Assembly (NCBI GenBank): GCA_001692895.1
Contig: KV748194.1
Location: 1,794,746-1,858,745 of the forward strand
Source: Cenococcum geophilum 1.58
Taxonomy: Eukaryota; Ascomycota; Dothideomycetes; Gloniales; Gloniaceae
Direction of reading: 5' to 3'
DNA length: 64,000 nt
The position numbers and the translations under genes were made by a program. Shown in pieces: positions 8,873 to 19,479 of the stretch. The notes beneath the pieces were generated by a model, which saw only the letters and a list, made by a program, of their open reading frames with translations, did not search any database and was not told the DNA's origin. Positions within the stretch are counted from its first letter, which is position 1. Each line of letters opens with the position of its first letter.

Positions 8873-9545
8873 CATGGGTAAAGACTATCCAGGCAGTTAA
8901 CGCCTCAAGAAAGATAGTTCAAATTGGCCTCAATATTGGACGCAGCTCAGCACGTACCTACGTGGTAAGGGCCTTCTATATATTATTTGGGAAGATATAG
9001 GCCTACTCCTCTACCCAAAGCTCTAAGAAGAAAAACCTATAATATCTATTAATCGAGTACCAAAGGACGCCAATAAGGAGGAGCGAGATGAGATTCTTAA
9101 GAGGTCCCAAATTATTGCGGATACTAATAATTTAATTCGCTTAACTAACAAGGTACTCTCTAATAAGTACGATAAGGAGCTTAAATAGTATAGTAAGGAA
9201 GACGGCAAAGTCTATTTAGTTATTCTTAGTATAATTAATAATAAGATCCTTACTGCCTTAGAGTACAAGCAGACAGTAAAGGACTATATTAATTACCTTA
9301 AGCAGACGTTTAAGGCCCGTGGCTTAATCCATAAGGTTAATATATAAAAGACTTTTATTAAGCTCCGCTTTTAATTAAACTAAGCAATTATTACTTTCTT
9401 AAGCCGTTACTAAGAAGCGGTTTAAGGAGTTAAGTAGGTAAAGCTTGCCCTAGATAACAAGATCATTAACTATTAATTTATTAACGCCGTTAACGAACAC
9501 TTCCCTATATAGGCTTAAATCTAATAACATGCGGATCGTTGGGGC
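8873..9545 (+). pseudogene. gag: gag of Copia-1, N-terminal part
   Basis: Start codon ATG at 8873-8875 in CCATGGGT. The frame reads MGKDYPGS, then a stop at a Gln position, RLKKDSSNWPQYWTQLSTYL, then WEDIGLLLYPKL, RDEILKRSQIIADTNNLIRL, YLVILSIINNKILTALEYKQ and DYINYLKQTFKARG. This is the fungal Copia-type Gag (a hydrophilic, helix-rich protein that forms the particle). The first 100 codons hold few stops, so this is one of the better preserved coding stretches of the window. The frame continues to a segment NEHFPI and QHADRW just before 9545, where the 2-kb repeat insertion starts; gag resumes near 11561. Confidence 0.75.
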
Positions 9546-11560
9546 CCGCCAACGAAAATTTTGACCCGAGCTTATAACCAATAAGCCGATCAATTAACCT
9601 AAAGCTTTAATTTAAAGGCTTATTATATAGAGTTTAATTAATATATATAGATATAAGGTTTCCTGGGGGGAGACCCCCTGGACCCCCCCTATATAGAGCT
9701 TTTACTTAATTTAGAAGTAGTAGTAAGGATAAGGCGCCTTAGTTACTGCTAGGTACATGTAGCTTATGTAGAGCTTTAGTAGAGCCTCGTGCAGAGCCTC
9801 GTGCAGAGCTTTGTGTAGAGCCTTGTGCAGAGCCACGTGCAGGCGTGCAGATGTACAGGCGTACAGACGTGTAGACGTGTAGACGTGTAGACGTGCAGAC
9901 GTGCAGACGTTTGTACTGGCGATTAATTTCAGAGACGTTTGTAGAGACGATTGTATAGTCAATTGTATAGACGTTTGATTGATCGTTTATATGGGCGTTC
10001 GATTGATCGATTGTATAGGTGTTTGATTAATTGATTGATTAATCATATGGGCGTTCGTACGGCCGATCGTGCAGACGTTCGTAGAGCGGTTGTAGAGCTG
10101 TTCGTATAGACGATTATAGAGCCTTCCTAGTATATCAGTTCTGCGTATTAGTAGAGCTTTAGAGCTCCGTATCAAGCTTCGAGTAGAATTTTGAGTAGAG
10201 CTTTAAGCTCAAGGGGGAGACCCCCTTGGACCCCCCCTGCGCACTGCGTGCTCTATTTACTGCATAGGCAGAGCTCTTATAGAGGCTTTAGTAGAGCAAT
10301 TAGTAGAGCTTTTGCAGAGCTTCGTGTAGAGCTTTATGTAAAGCTTTGTATAGAGCCTCTATAGAGCTACATGCAGGCGTGCAGACGTTCGTACGGGCGA
10401 TTAATCGTAGAGACGTTTATAGAGACGATCGTATAGACAATTGTATAGACGTTCGATTGATTGATTATATGGACGTTTAATTAATCGTTCGTATGGGCGC
10501 TCGTACGGGCGATTGTGTAAACATTTATAGAGCCGTTCGTAGAGCCGTTTATAGAGACGATTGTACGGCGATTAATCGTATGGGCGTTCGTACGGCCAAT
10601 TGTAGAACCTTCCTAGTATATTAGTACTGTGTGTTAGTAGAGCTTTAGAGCTCCGTATTAAGCTTTAAGTAGAGCTCCGAGTAGAACTTTGAGCTCAAGG
10701 GGGAGACCCCCTTGGACCCCCCCCTGCGCACTATATGCCCTATTTACTGCGTAGGCAGAGCTTTTGTAGAGCTTTGGTAGAGCTCTATGCAGAGCTTTAA
10801 TAGAGCTTCGAGTAGAGCTTCGAGTAGAGCTTCGAGCAGAGCTTTGTATAGGCGTTCGTGTAGGCGTTCGTACAGACGCTTGTAGAGATAATCGTACAGA
10901 CGATTGTAAGGACGATTGTATGGGCGATTGTAGACGTTCGTAGAGGCGTTTATAGAGACATTTATAGAGACGTTTATACGGGCGTCTGATTAATTGTATA
11001 GGCGTTTAATTAATCAATCGTATGGGCGTTCGTGTAGATGTTTGTAGAGCCGTTTATAGAGCATTTATAGAGCCGTTCGTACGGACGATTGTACGGGCAA
11101 TTGTAGAGCCGTCGTAGAGGTGTTTGTAGAGACGTTCGTAGAAACGATTGTGAGACTTCCTAGTATATTAGTGCTGCGTGTTAGTAGAGCTTTAGATCCG
11201 TATAGGGCTTTGAGTAGAGCTTCGAGCAGAGCTTCAAGGGGGAGACCCCCTTAGACCCCCCCTGCGCACTACGTGCTCCATTCACTGCGTGGCTAGTATA
11301 CTGGGTGGGCAGAGGTATTGCAAAGCCTTTGGTAGAGCTTTTGCAGAGCTTTGTACGGGAGCTTCGTGTAGAGCTTTTGCAGGGCTTTGGTAGAGCATAA
11401 TGTTTTAAAGTTCGTCACGTGTGTTCTGCAGGTAGATACCGCCCGCAAGTTTTTTTCTAACCAATTAGAAGCCAACTTTCAAACCAATCAAAAGCTGGCT
11501 TGGCGGGAGTTTGAAAATTCGAATACCCAACCTGAAAGTATAGACCACTCGTACCTCGGG
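9545..11560. mobile_element. 2-kb satellite-bearing insertion in Copia-1 gag
   Basis: Sequence foreign to Copia splits gag between QHADRW (about 9543) and IRDGYTI (about 11573). The core is a tandem array (separate entry). The ends are not resolved: an 8-bp inverted pair CCCGCCAA (9545-9552) / TTGGCGGG (11500-11507) and a 10-bp inverted pair TTGACCCGAG (9563-9572) / CTCGGGTCAA (11557-11566) exist but are not nested in a consistent way. No TSD was found. No coding frame longer than simple repeat translation. It could be a non-autonomous DNA transposon, a Helitron-like element or a captured satellite. Confidence 0.55.
9665..11400. repeat. Tandem array of roughly 0.5-kb units with G-tract/C-tract boundary motif
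   Basis: The motif GGGGGAGACCCCCTTGGACC occurs at 9665 (variant), 10213, 10699 and 11238, i.e. at intervals of 548, 486 and 539 bp. Each motif is followed by CTGCGCACT, GTGCTC/GCCC and ATTTACTGCGTAGGCAGAG. Each unit then runs through many degenerate 8-13-base steps (TAGAGCTTT; GTGCAGACG; ACGTTCGTA; GGGCGTTCGATTGATCG), then CTTCCTAGTATATTAGTRCTG, then GAGTAGAGCTTTGAGCTCAAG, and back to the motif. Three full units and a partial fourth. GGGGGAGACCCCC is itself a near-perfect hairpin. The array differs from the RIP-damaged neighbours in base composition, with many CG and GC steps kept. Confidence 0.8.
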
Positions 11561-11950
11561 TCAATAATAAGATTCGCGACGGCTATACAATTTTACTACT
11601 TTAATTAATCGCTAACCTCACTAATGAGGCTTAGTAGAAGGACTTACCTAAGAGCTTTGCCTTGGTTAATAAGCCACTGGGTAACTTATAATTGAATAAC
11701 CAGTCCGGTTAAGAACGCGGTAATAGTTATAGTCGCGGTAGAGGTGGCGGGAGAGCCAGCTATGGTGCCTTATTAGGCAATTAAGGCTCTACTAAAGATG
11801 CTTTAAATAAGTGTAAATAGTATAAGCAAGGTTATTTAGGTGGTGAGGAAGGCTGCTAAATAAAGCACGCTTACTTAAGGCCCAAATAGTGGAGACTAGA
11901 AGAGAAACGGCCTCCGCGCTTAGGTAATAGAGTAGCCTTAAATATAAATA
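11561..11950 (+). pseudogene. gag: gag of Copia-1, C-terminal part with zinc-knuckle remnant
   Basis: Resumes as IRDGYTILLL, LIANLTNEA, KDLPKSFALVNKPLGNL, then a basic Gly/Arg-rich stretch (SRGRGGGRASYG at about 11730-11770) and a nucleocapsid-like segment KCK-stop-YKQGYLGGEEGC at about 11812-11860, a decayed CCHC knuckle (second Cys and His read Tyr). The Gly/Arg-rich stretch plus knuckle is typical of RNA-binding Gag tails. It is continuous with the protease and integrase frame downstream. Confidence 0.7.
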
Positions 11951-11999
11951 AGGCCTCTAAGGGGATATCCAATCGCCCCTCTTAGGCTACTAATTTAGT

Positions 12000-12460
12000 A
12001 ATTAGATCAATCTTTGCTACGTAGGTTATTGGGCCAGTAGCTATAGCTTTAGGAATAAATATTAAGGACTCCTAGATAGCTAATAGTTGCTTAAATATTT
12101 ATATAAGCAATAATATTAGGAAGTTTGTCTAGTATAAAGAAATTAAACCTATCTAAATTTAGATAGGAGGAGGCCTAATAAAGGCTATTAGCGTTAGATT
12201 AGTTAAGCTTATAGTCGCCTAAACTAACTACTCGGCCTATATAATTATATTTACTAAAGTGTATTGCTATCCTAACTTCTTTATAAATGTTATCTCGCTT
12301 AGTATTCTATAAGGGAAGGGAGTCTTTTTTAACGGTCTCTATAATACAATTAACTTTATTAAAAATTAAGCAGAAATAGCCTATATCCCATATATTAACG
12401 GACTTAATTTATTTATACTAGTAGATAACCATATAGAGGTTCCTTTTATAATAGATCTAG
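12000..12460 (+). pseudogene. pol: Protease region of Copia-1
   Basis: The frame reads IANSC at about 12073-12090 where Copia proteases have IADSG, so the catalytic Asp and the Gly are both changed (Asn and Cys). It is followed by NNIRKFV, KEIKPI and IGGGLIKAISV (usual form with an IGG..I...G.G turn), and further by VISLSIL and the IPYINGLNLFI linker. The enzyme would cleave the Copia polyprotein. It is inactive as it stands. Confidence 0.65.
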
Positions 12461-12489
12461 CTACTATATAATCGCGCCTTTATAAAAAA

Positions 12490-13140
12490 GGCGTGCTTGC
12501 TAAAGCTACTATAAAGATTTAGTATAAGAGACTATAGCACCTTTCTTTTGCCTAAATACGTCTCCTCGCTAAAAGTATAAAGGGGATTATAGTTACTAAG
12601 GATAAGCTATTTTACTATAAGGATTGTTATCTTGGAAAGGCCAAGAAGCAAATATTAAGACGCCCTTAAAGACGCAGCAATAGTATATTTAAGAAGGTGT
12701 ACGTTAATATAGTTAGGCTATTAAAATACGAAGGCCTCTACGGTAAGAAATACTAGGTATTATTTACTAATAACTAAACACGCTTTAGATAGATCTACTA
12801 TATATTAAATAAAGGCTCTGCGGCCTCTACCTTAAAGTAGTTTGTTTATATAATTAGCTGCTTCCGATTAGATGGAGCTACTAAGTAGTTTAGTAAGGAC
12901 TTAACTAATTTCTTTAAGAACGAAGGCATACTTACTAAGGTCTTTACCCTATATACCATATACTAGAATAGAATAGTAGAGAAGGCCAACTACCTAGTTA
13001 AAAAAAGGGTTAGGGTAATATTAATTAAGACTTAATTACCACTAAAGCTCTAGCCTAAAGTTGCTAAGGTAGCTGTATACGGGCTTAATATATTACCTAT
13101 ATTAGTTAATAAGGACAAAGCTCTGCCCGCTTAAGTAATA
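12490..13140 (+). pseudogene. pol: Pre-integrase zinc region and integrase core of Copia-1
   Basis: HLSFAQIRLLAKSIKGI (about 12540-12590) followed by KDCYLGKAKKQ is the Copia GAG-pre-integrase HHCC domain, with one Cys replaced by Tyr. The catalytic core reads VNIVRLLKYEGLYGKKYQVLF, TNN-stop-TRFR (family TDxxTRF; catalytic Asp reads Asn), CFRLDGATK (second catalytic Asp kept) and NRIVEKANYLVKKRVR (catalytic Glu kept). Integrase lies upstream of reverse transcriptase, which is diagnostic for Ty1/Copia. After the core comes a long spacer typical of Copia (13140-13800). Confidence 0.8.
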
Positions 13141-13799
13141 GCTCTCGCCCTAAGTAATACTAATTATATAATTATATACGCCAACTAGAAGATCTATAGC
13201 TGTTCTACTTACGTCCTTATTAATAAAAAGACCCTTAGTAGTAATAGGGTAATAAGTTCGTTATAAGAGCTTAGAAAGGACGATTGGTTGGCTATAAAGG
13301 CTTATATATATATTGCGTCTATCTACCTTATAAGAATAGGGTTGTTCAATTAAGCAGCGTTACCTTTAATAAAGTAGGAACCTTTCTTACTACACCAATT
13401 AGTGAGGAAGAAGGTAGCGACAATAATATCTACTAGGTACTACTTAAGGAACTTCCTACTAAAGACACTATATTAAAGGTCTTTTGGTTATTATAGGAAG
13501 GAAGTAAAATTGCTTAGTTACTATAGGAGGTAGATAAGGTCTCTTGGGCCTTATAGTTAGGGGGTAACTTTTAGTTAGGGGGTGCTTCTGGCGATTATAA
13601 TATTGCACTATAACCTAATTAACCTCCCCTTACTAATAACAAATAGGTAGGCCTTAACTAGTAAGAGCTACCTAATCTAGAAGAATACCTTTACTAGAAA
13701 GGGACTCCCCTAAGGGATATTTACTAGGAGGATTTAGAATAGATTTTAACTAAGTACTTAAAAGAGGACGATAAACCTATAATAAGCACTTATATACGG

Positions 13800-14359
13800 C
13801 TAAAGCTATAGCTTAACTATAGCGTACTCTATAGAACCGGAAGGAAGGAGCTGGCTATAAAGGCTACCTATCTTACCCTATTCTTCACCTATACGTTTAT
13901 AGGTACTCTATTATAGCCTTAGTAGATAAGGATAACTAAAAAAACTACCTCCAGAGCTACGAAACTAAAAGGAAGCTATAAATTCAATATTTAAGAAGGA
14001 GTAGAAAGCTGCGGCGAATAAGAAATAAGAGTCTTAAATAATAAATATCTTATTTAAGATTATTAAACTTTTACTTAGAGCTAAGGCTCTACTTATTAAA
14101 TAGGTCTTTATATATAAATTCGATAAGAATAATGTTCTATTTAGATAGAAAGTATAGCTAGTATTATGCGGTAATAAGCAGCGCTTAGGAATTAACTATA
14201 GCGATATATTTATAAGTATTATTTAACCTAGTATATTTAAGCTACTAATAGCCCTAGTTACTATATACAATCTAGAGTATAAGCACTTAGATATAATTAC
14301 GGCCTTCCTTAATAGGAAGCTTAACCGTAAGAATATCTATATTTAGCTACTAAAAGGAT
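13800..14359 (+). pseudogene. pol: Reverse transcriptase of Copia-1, N-terminal part
   Basis: After the integrase-RT spacer, with KEDDKPIISTYIR and LYRTGRKEL segments, the frame reaches the Copia RT start: a fingers segment and YIQSRV (or YNLEYK in the other frame), then HLDIITAFLN (usual form QMDVKTAFLNG) and KLNRKNIYI-stop-LLKGL (usual form VYMxQPEGF) at about 14281-14362. The TAFLN box carries the first palm Asp. Gypsy-1a is inserted right after LLKG at the duplicated AGGAT; the frame resumes with GYHQ at 42597. Confidence 0.75.
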
Positions 14360-14784
14360 TATAACGGAACCTTGTAGCAAGAACTACGGTGGGCTTGTTA
14401 TTAGGCTAGGTATGTAGGTAATATAAGTAAAGAAGTTAATAACGTAATAATAACTGGTGGAGTAGTTGCTTAATAAATTAACTCTAATTATATTCTAAGA
14501 ATTACTATAAGGAAGGAACTATCTAGGTAGGGACTAAGGGTCCTTAAATACACAACTATACTCCTATAAAATCCTTCTTATACGTAATATACGTCTTATA
14601 TATAAGGTACGTAAGTTCCTCTTATTCCTCTTATTTAATATATAGTATATTATATAACCTTAGCTACTATTCCTTATTATATAGTTCTACCGGTTTTATC
14701 CTAAACTATACCTAAATTAATTAACTAGCTTCTTCTAACTCTTCTCTAAGTAGTTATAATATTATACTTAAAGCGTCCGTAACA
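14360..14784 (-). repeat. 3' LTR of Gypsy-1a (425 bp)
   Basis: Starts TATAACGGAACCTTGTAG and ends GCGTCCGTAACA on the plus strand. Preceded by TSD AGGAT at 14355-14359. All four Gypsy-1 LTRs in the nest have the same 425-bp length. Confidence 0.92.
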
Positions 14785-14812
14785 CTATCTCCTTCCTCTT
14801 TATTTTTGTCCT
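14785..14812 (-). other. Polypurine tract of Gypsy-1a
   Basis: CTATCTCCTTCCTCTTTATT on the plus strand, i.e. an A/G-rich tract on the minus strand directly before the 3' LTR. It fixes the element orientation. The same tract follows the LTRs at 25886 and 478. Confidence 0.75.
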
Positions 14813-15205
14813 TAAAGATTCCTAATATCTCTAAGTTGTTTACTAGAGGTAAAATATCCGTTTAATTAATTTAGTTAATATTATTACTTATTATACCTAA
14901 AGCAATTTCTTCTTTATACGCCCAATATCGTGCTTATACCGTTGCTGCGATATTATCTCTTAGTAAGATTATACTATCTTTATATTCTTATTATTTAAAA
15001 GAGGGGTTAGTTTATATTGCGTTAGCGAACCTATCTTTATAATAACTATCCTCTTACTTAAAGTACACTAAAGCGAATATTTGTTTATCCTGCGACGTTC
15101 GCTCTATCTTTAATGCTAAATATACGCAACCTATTACTCTTAATAGTCGTCTAGTTCCCTAATTAATTTGTCTTAGGGTCTTATATTTAATTTATTACTA
15201 TACAG

Positions 15206-15544
15206 CTAGATAGTAAACTATCCTAAGCCCTTGCTAAGTTAAAACGTTCTTATAATGCGGAATAGAAGGCTTTAGATACTTACATTACGGCATCTACTTA
15301 ATTACTTCGCCTTAAGAAGGTTTATAAAAAGGTTTATTTTAAGGAGTAAAAACTTATAGAATAGGGTCTATAGGAACTTAGTAATAAAAGAACGGATTTT
15401 CTTCTAGCTAAGAAGGAAATAGATCTAAGTAGTTCAGCAACTACTCTTCTTAGGTCCCCCTTAGGTAACTTATTCTTTAGTAATCCTTTTTTATTAATAC
15501 TACCTAACCTAATTTCTTCTAATACTCCTATACCTTTTCTATAG
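15206..15544 (+). pseudogene. Antisense coiled-coil-like frame in Gypsy-1a
   Basis: A plus-strand frame of 113 codons, opposite to gag-pol, between the chromodomain and the polypurine tract: LDSKLS, a Gln-type stop, ALAKLKRSYNAE, KALDTYITAST, LLRLKKVYKKVYFKE, KLIE, ELSNKRTDFLLAKKEIDLSS and TTLLRSPLGNLFFSNPFLL. It has six in-frame TAA/TAG, all where Gln would fit a helical charged protein. Gypsy-1b keeps the same frame, length and end, and the relic at 1293 keeps its start. I recall comparable helix-rich antisense ORFs near the 3' end of fungal Gypsy elements as unnamed hypothetical proteins, but cannot check it. The sequence TACAG before LDSK could be a splice acceptor, so a first exon may lie upstream. 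Function unknown. Confidence 0.55.
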
Positions 15545-15559
15545 CGTTTTTTTTTATTT

Positions 15560-15700
15560 CTTAGTAGTTCCTAGGTAGTTTTATTATAGCCTATTTACTT
15601 AACCTTATACTATATTTTATCGTTAATATTCTTATAATTAACGATCTTTAAAACTTACTATTTGTTTTCTTCCTATCCTCTATACGTATCTACTTTATAA
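15560..15700 (-). pseudogene. pol: Chromodomain of Gypsy-1a
   Basis: The minus strand reads VLKIVNYKNINDKI, a stop in an Arg/Gln position, YKVK-stop-IGYNKTTQELL, matching the retroelement chromodomain form with its YxVKWxGY core. Upstream is YKVDTYRG of the integrase tail. In chromoviruses this domain is thought to target heterochromatin. The key aromatic Trp of the VKW motif reads as a stop (TGG to TAG). Confidence 0.65.
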
Positions 15701-15949
15701 ACTAGTGGCTTAATATTCCCGTATACTAGCTCTAGTATTGCGATATGCTATATAAGGTAAATCTTTATTTTAGCTAGTAGGTTTAATTTAAACGTAACTG
15801 GCAAAATTCTCTATATAATTTTAAAAGGTCCTAGTCTAACATAGTCCAACTTTTTACTTAGTTATTAACTCTTGAAATTTTTATATAGTAGCTATACTTT
15901 ATCTCCCTTCTTAAGATTTGGTCCCTTAGATCTCTTAGTATTATAATAC

Positions 15950-16700
15950 TTTTTTATTTTCTCTTATACTTTCTTTACTAATTCTATAAGGTCTATATAA
16001 AGATTTATTAACGTCTTTATTCTTTCTTTAGCTATACTACTTATTTTCTTTACTTACCGTAGTAATAATAATAATATTTTTAGCTTATATCCGTAATTTG
16101 CCTTAAATAGTAATATACCTATTCCTTTTTAAGGTGTTGTATTGTATACAAACTATATAACTAGTAATAGTAATACCCAATTATTCTACGCGTGATTAAT
16201 ATAGTATCTTAGATACTGCTCTAGTGTCTAATTTAATCTTTCCGTTTAACTATCTGTCTGCGGATAATATACGGTAGAAGTTGCTACTATAACTCCTTAT
16301 TCCGCTAAGAATACCTCCTAGAATACTATTATAAATCTTAAATCTCTATCTAATATAATTTTACTTAATGCTCTATATTTTATAAATACTTCTTTAATAT
16401 AGATTTTAGCGACATCTTCTGCTAATATCTCTTCTATATATACTATAAAGTATCCCCACTTTATAAGCTTGTCTACTATTACTAAGATTGCGTTATAATC
16501 TTATCCGGTAATAGGGTCTTTTAATTTTAGTAACTTAATAATAAAGTCCTATAATATAACCTCCTATAGTCTCTTTAGTATTTTAATAGGTTATAGCCCT
16601 CCATACGGCTTATACCTTATTAGTTTATTTCTTTAGTAATTTAGATATTCCTTTATAACTTTTCTTACGATATTCTAGATTCTATTAATAATATACTCCT
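15950..16700 (-). pseudogene. pol: Integrase of Gypsy-1a, catalytic triad preserved
   Basis: Minus-strand core in order: RNKLIRYKPYGGL (end of the HHCC domain; its Cys and His are largely lost), then ILVIVDKLIKWGYFI with the first catalytic Asp, YRALSKIILDRDLRFI with the second, VYYPQTDS-stop-TERLN with the catalytic Glu, then EQYLRYYINHA and FVYNTTPQKGIGILLFKANYG. All three DDE residues are readable even though the frame has several stops and the reverse transcriptase of the same copy has lost both catalytic Asp. Confidence 0.8.
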
Positions 16701-16999
16701 CCTAGAGTCTTAACACTAAGCCTATAGCTCTATTATATCCCTAAGTTAATCCCTTATAGAAATCTTTCACGAATTACTCCGCTATGCTTTTTAGGATATA
16801 CTTTACTTTTTAATTTTCGTATATATCCGCCTATAGATCTTCTAGTTACGCCTCTAGAATTCTTTATGCCTAAAAGCTTTCTAATGTCTTGTAAACCTTA
16901 TTTAGTTTCTCTTAAGTTACTATAATTTTTAGATAATTATATCTAATTAATCCGTCTATATCTTTTCGCAGTAAAGCCCCTAATGGCTTTTTATTATTT

Positions 17000-17400
17000 T
17001 ATAGTTTAGCTTTTTAACTTAGAGCGTCTGCTCTTGGATTATCTATACCCTTTGTATACTAAATTTTAAAATGGTATTCTATAAGTATCTCTGCCTATCT
17101 AACCTATCTTTAGTTAAGTTCCTTTATTATTAGGAATCCTATTAGGTTTTTATAATCCGTCTTAACTATAAATAGTTTCTCTATACCTTATAAGAATGCT
17201 CTCTATTTCTTTAGTACTGTAACTATACCTAATAACTCCTTATTATAAATGTTATAGTTTAACTCTAGTAGTATTATCTTTTAACTATAGTATACTATTA
17301 GGTGCTATCTATCTTAATATTTCTATATAAAGTACGCCCCTAGTATAAAGTCCGATATATCCGTCTCTATAACCGCCTTTAGTCCTAGTTAATAGATCTT
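17000..17400 (-). pseudogene. pol: RNase H of Gypsy-1a
   Basis: The minus strand reads SDFILGAYF (usual SDxAxGAVL), YNIYNKELLGIVTVLKK, RAFL, KLFIVKTDYKNLIGFL (usual DHKNL), then FKIQYTKGIDNPRADALS (usual DxxSR). This continues the reverse-transcriptase frame. Several stops at Gln or Trp positions. Confidence 0.75.
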
Positions 17401-17559
17401 AAGAACTAGCTCCTAAGTAAACAATCTTTTAACCTCTTTAAACAATTTTTATTATTATTCTCCCCATACCTATAGTTCTTCTTTCTTTATTAATTGCGTA
17501 AATAGCTTAATATCTTTTAACTATTGCGCTATAAACCTTCTGCAGTAATTGCAAAACCT

Positions 17560-18078
17560 TAAAAACAATCTTAATTACGTAACGTTCTCCGGTTTTTGCT
17601 AATTTATTATAGCTTTAATCTTTTTTAGATCTATACTAAGTTAGCCTAGTTTAATAATAAATCCAACAAAATTAGTTTTCGTAGTAAAGAACTTGCATTT
17701 CTTAATTGCTACTAGCATCTGTTCTTCTTATAGTCTTTTTAAAACCTATTTAACGTGTTCCACGTGTTCTTCCTAAGTTATTAAGTAGATAATAATATTA
17801 TTAAGGTATACTATAACAAATTTATCCAAGTGTTCCCCTAACACATTATTAATACGCTTTTAGAACGTTGCTAGTGCGTTTATAAGCCTAAATTGNATAA
17901 CTAATGGTTTATATAGTCCTTTCTTTAACCTAAAGGCTGCCTTCCATTTATCGCCTTCCTTAATTCTAATCTAATAGTACGCCCATCTTAGATCTATCTT
18001 CGTAAAGATTTATACATTACCTATCCTATCTTAGATTTCGCTAATTAAGGGTAAAAGATACCTATCCTTTTTAGTAAT
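17560..18078 (-). pseudogene. pol: Reverse transcriptase of Gypsy-1a, C-terminal part
   Basis: On the minus strand: RYLLPLISEI, DRIGN, IFTKIDLRWAYY, IRIKEGDKWKAAFRLKKGLY, ALATF, RINNVLGEHLDKFVIVYLNN (about 17796-17812), HVEHVKQVL, CKFFTTKTNFVGFII and LSIDPKKIKAII. The YxDD box reads YLNN, so it is inactive. One N occurs at 17896. The upstream part (fingers, CIDYRQLN) lies at 24125-24300, across the Copia-2 insertion. Confidence 0.88.
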
Positions 18079-18272
18079 TGTTGGTTACACAAGGGGATAT
18101 CACGTAGCTACGGTTCGTAGATAGTATGATGATTATTATTCTCTTCTTAAAGAAAGGGGTGAGGAACTTAAGGTTCCTCACCACGCTAGTGCCGCGGCGG
18201 CACGTGATGGCAACTTGCTATACGTGACGGCAATATACCTTATATGGTGACTATTTGCCTTTATTCCTAACA
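18079..18272 (-). repeat. 3' LTR of Copia-2 (194 bp)
   Basis: TGTTGGTTACACAAGGGGAT ... TTATTCCTAACA. It holds hairpin-prone GGAACTTAAGGTTCC and GCCGCGGCGGC. It aligns over its whole length with 23926-24119, with transition differences only by eye. Confidence 0.92.
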
Positions 18273-18450
18273 CTGGTAACTCTTCTTTTATAGTTGCCAT
18301 CTATATATATATACCGCTTAACTAGCGGAATAAAAATTAATCCTTCTTACTTACTATTGCTATTGTAATATAAGTCTCGCTGTCCTAAAATTTGCCTCTT
18401 AGCACGTGGTGCTTTCTTGCTTATAAGTTATAGGTAGGTATCTTATTAGT

Positions 18451-18548
18451 AGGGCCGCTAAGGCGCTAGCGGTAAGCGAGCCAATAGCGATTTTCTATCC
18501 CGGGGATGGAAAATCCTAATTGGCTAGTTTAAGTTAGGGTCTGCAGAA
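18451..18548. repeat. 98-bp palindromic cassette, copy in Copia-2 3' untranslated region
   Basis: Contains CCGCTAAGGCGCTAGCGG (one stem) and then a long imperfect stem with arms AGCCAATAGCGATTTTC and GAAAATCCTAATTGGCT around CCCGGGG. An inverted copy of equal length is at 61991-62088 next to YR-2. It lies between the Copia-2 stop region and its 3' LTR and touches the 56-bp module. Confidence 0.75.
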
Positions 18549-18600
18549 TCTAACTAATTAGATAACTTTAACCGCCGGTTAAAGTTCCTAGATATCTTAA
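18545..18600. repeat. 56-bp palindrome module, copy in Copia-2
   Basis: AGAATCTAACTAATTAG, then the palindrome AACTTTAACCG-C-CGGTTAAAGTT at 18564-18586, then CCTAGATATCTTAA. Identical in length and differing only by transitions from copies in Gypsy-2a (33002-33057) and Gypsy-2b (44325-44380). Confidence 0.8.
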
Positions 18601-18639
18601 GACCTTATATAACTAAGAAATTTCTAGGGACTCCCTTTT

Positions 18640-19100
18640 AACCTAACCTTTAACTTATATACGTAGAGTATTTGTGTTAACAAACGTCTCTAGTGCCTTA
18701 TTTAGGTTCGCCTTCGTTATTATATCTGCTAGGTTATTTTGTCTATTAATCTATTAAATCTTAAAGAGTTTTTAACGCTTGTAGGATTGCTAAAGTGCCA
18801 TAATATTAATTATAAGGCGCTTCTCCTTTGTAGTACTAAGCTTAACTAAATACTTATAGAGGGAATATAAGTTGGTGTATACAATTATAGGGATAATAGA
18901 AAGTTTAAGTCGATCTATAATTATCTTTAGGGTAGTTCCAATTGTAATTGCTATATTAACTCCGCTAACTATTCTATATATCTCTAATACTAAAATACTT
19001 TAGGTAACGCGCTTGCTCTTAGTTAAGCTCTAATAGATAAGATTACTATAGATTATAAAGTTATTCTCTCTAGTAAATTCATTTGTGATAATAATTTTAT
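18640..19100 (-). pseudogene. pol: RNase H of Copia-2
   Basis: The minus strand reads LIYQSLTKSKRVTQSILVLE (usual SKSKRVTRSVLASE), then IYRIVSGVNIAITIGTTLKI, PIIVYTNLYSLYKYLVKLST (usual CTDSYSLYE), TKEKRLIINIMAL and NLADIITKANLNKALETFVN (usual NPADAMTK). This is the Copia RNase H, and it ends the polyprotein; a tail VKGQVKRESLEIS leads to the stop. The catalytic CTD reads YTN. Few frameshifts, many RIP changes. Confidence 0.85.
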
Positions 19101-19479
19101 ATCCTAACTAGGAGCTAAAATCTTTATTATTTATAAACAATTTATTAATAAATATAAAGAGCTTAGTAGTAGAAAGATTAATAGGCACGTAGAGTAGTCC
19201 CTAATTAAGATGGTTTATTTACTAGAAAAGATACTTATTTAGGGCAAGGATATCGTCCTTAGTTAGTTCCTGGTGTTAAGCCGTAATAGAGAGATTAAAT
19301 AAAGCCTTAGGTTAATAGATAGAAGTAATATAAGCTTCGCGAGCACGTTACTCTACGTATCCTTACTTTGGAGAATTAACGTTAATAATATTAATCTTTT
19401 TGCCTTAACCCTTCTGGCGTAAAGCAATAGAATCCTTGTTTAGGGAGAGGATATATCTATTAAAGAGTAATAGTATTAT

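Noticed and set aside
9023-9208. Open minus-strand frame of 61 codons
   Set aside because: Shadow opposite the well-kept Copia-1 gag N-terminus.
9711-10175. Open minus-strand frames over the satellite array, up to 83 codons
   Set aside because: They are translations of simple degenerate repeats (runs of HEALHEAL- or ARLHV-type peptide) and change with unit number; no protein family resemblance.
9665-11400. CRISPR-like repeat array
   Set aside because: Units are about 0.5 kb with degenerate inner steps, no constant repeat/spacer pattern and no cas genes; the surroundings are eukaryotic retrotransposons.
11387-11608. Open plus-strand frame of 73 codons
   Set aside because: It spans the end of the satellite insertion and the resumed Copia-1 gag in a different frame from the gag reading (IRDGYTI); no family resemblance.
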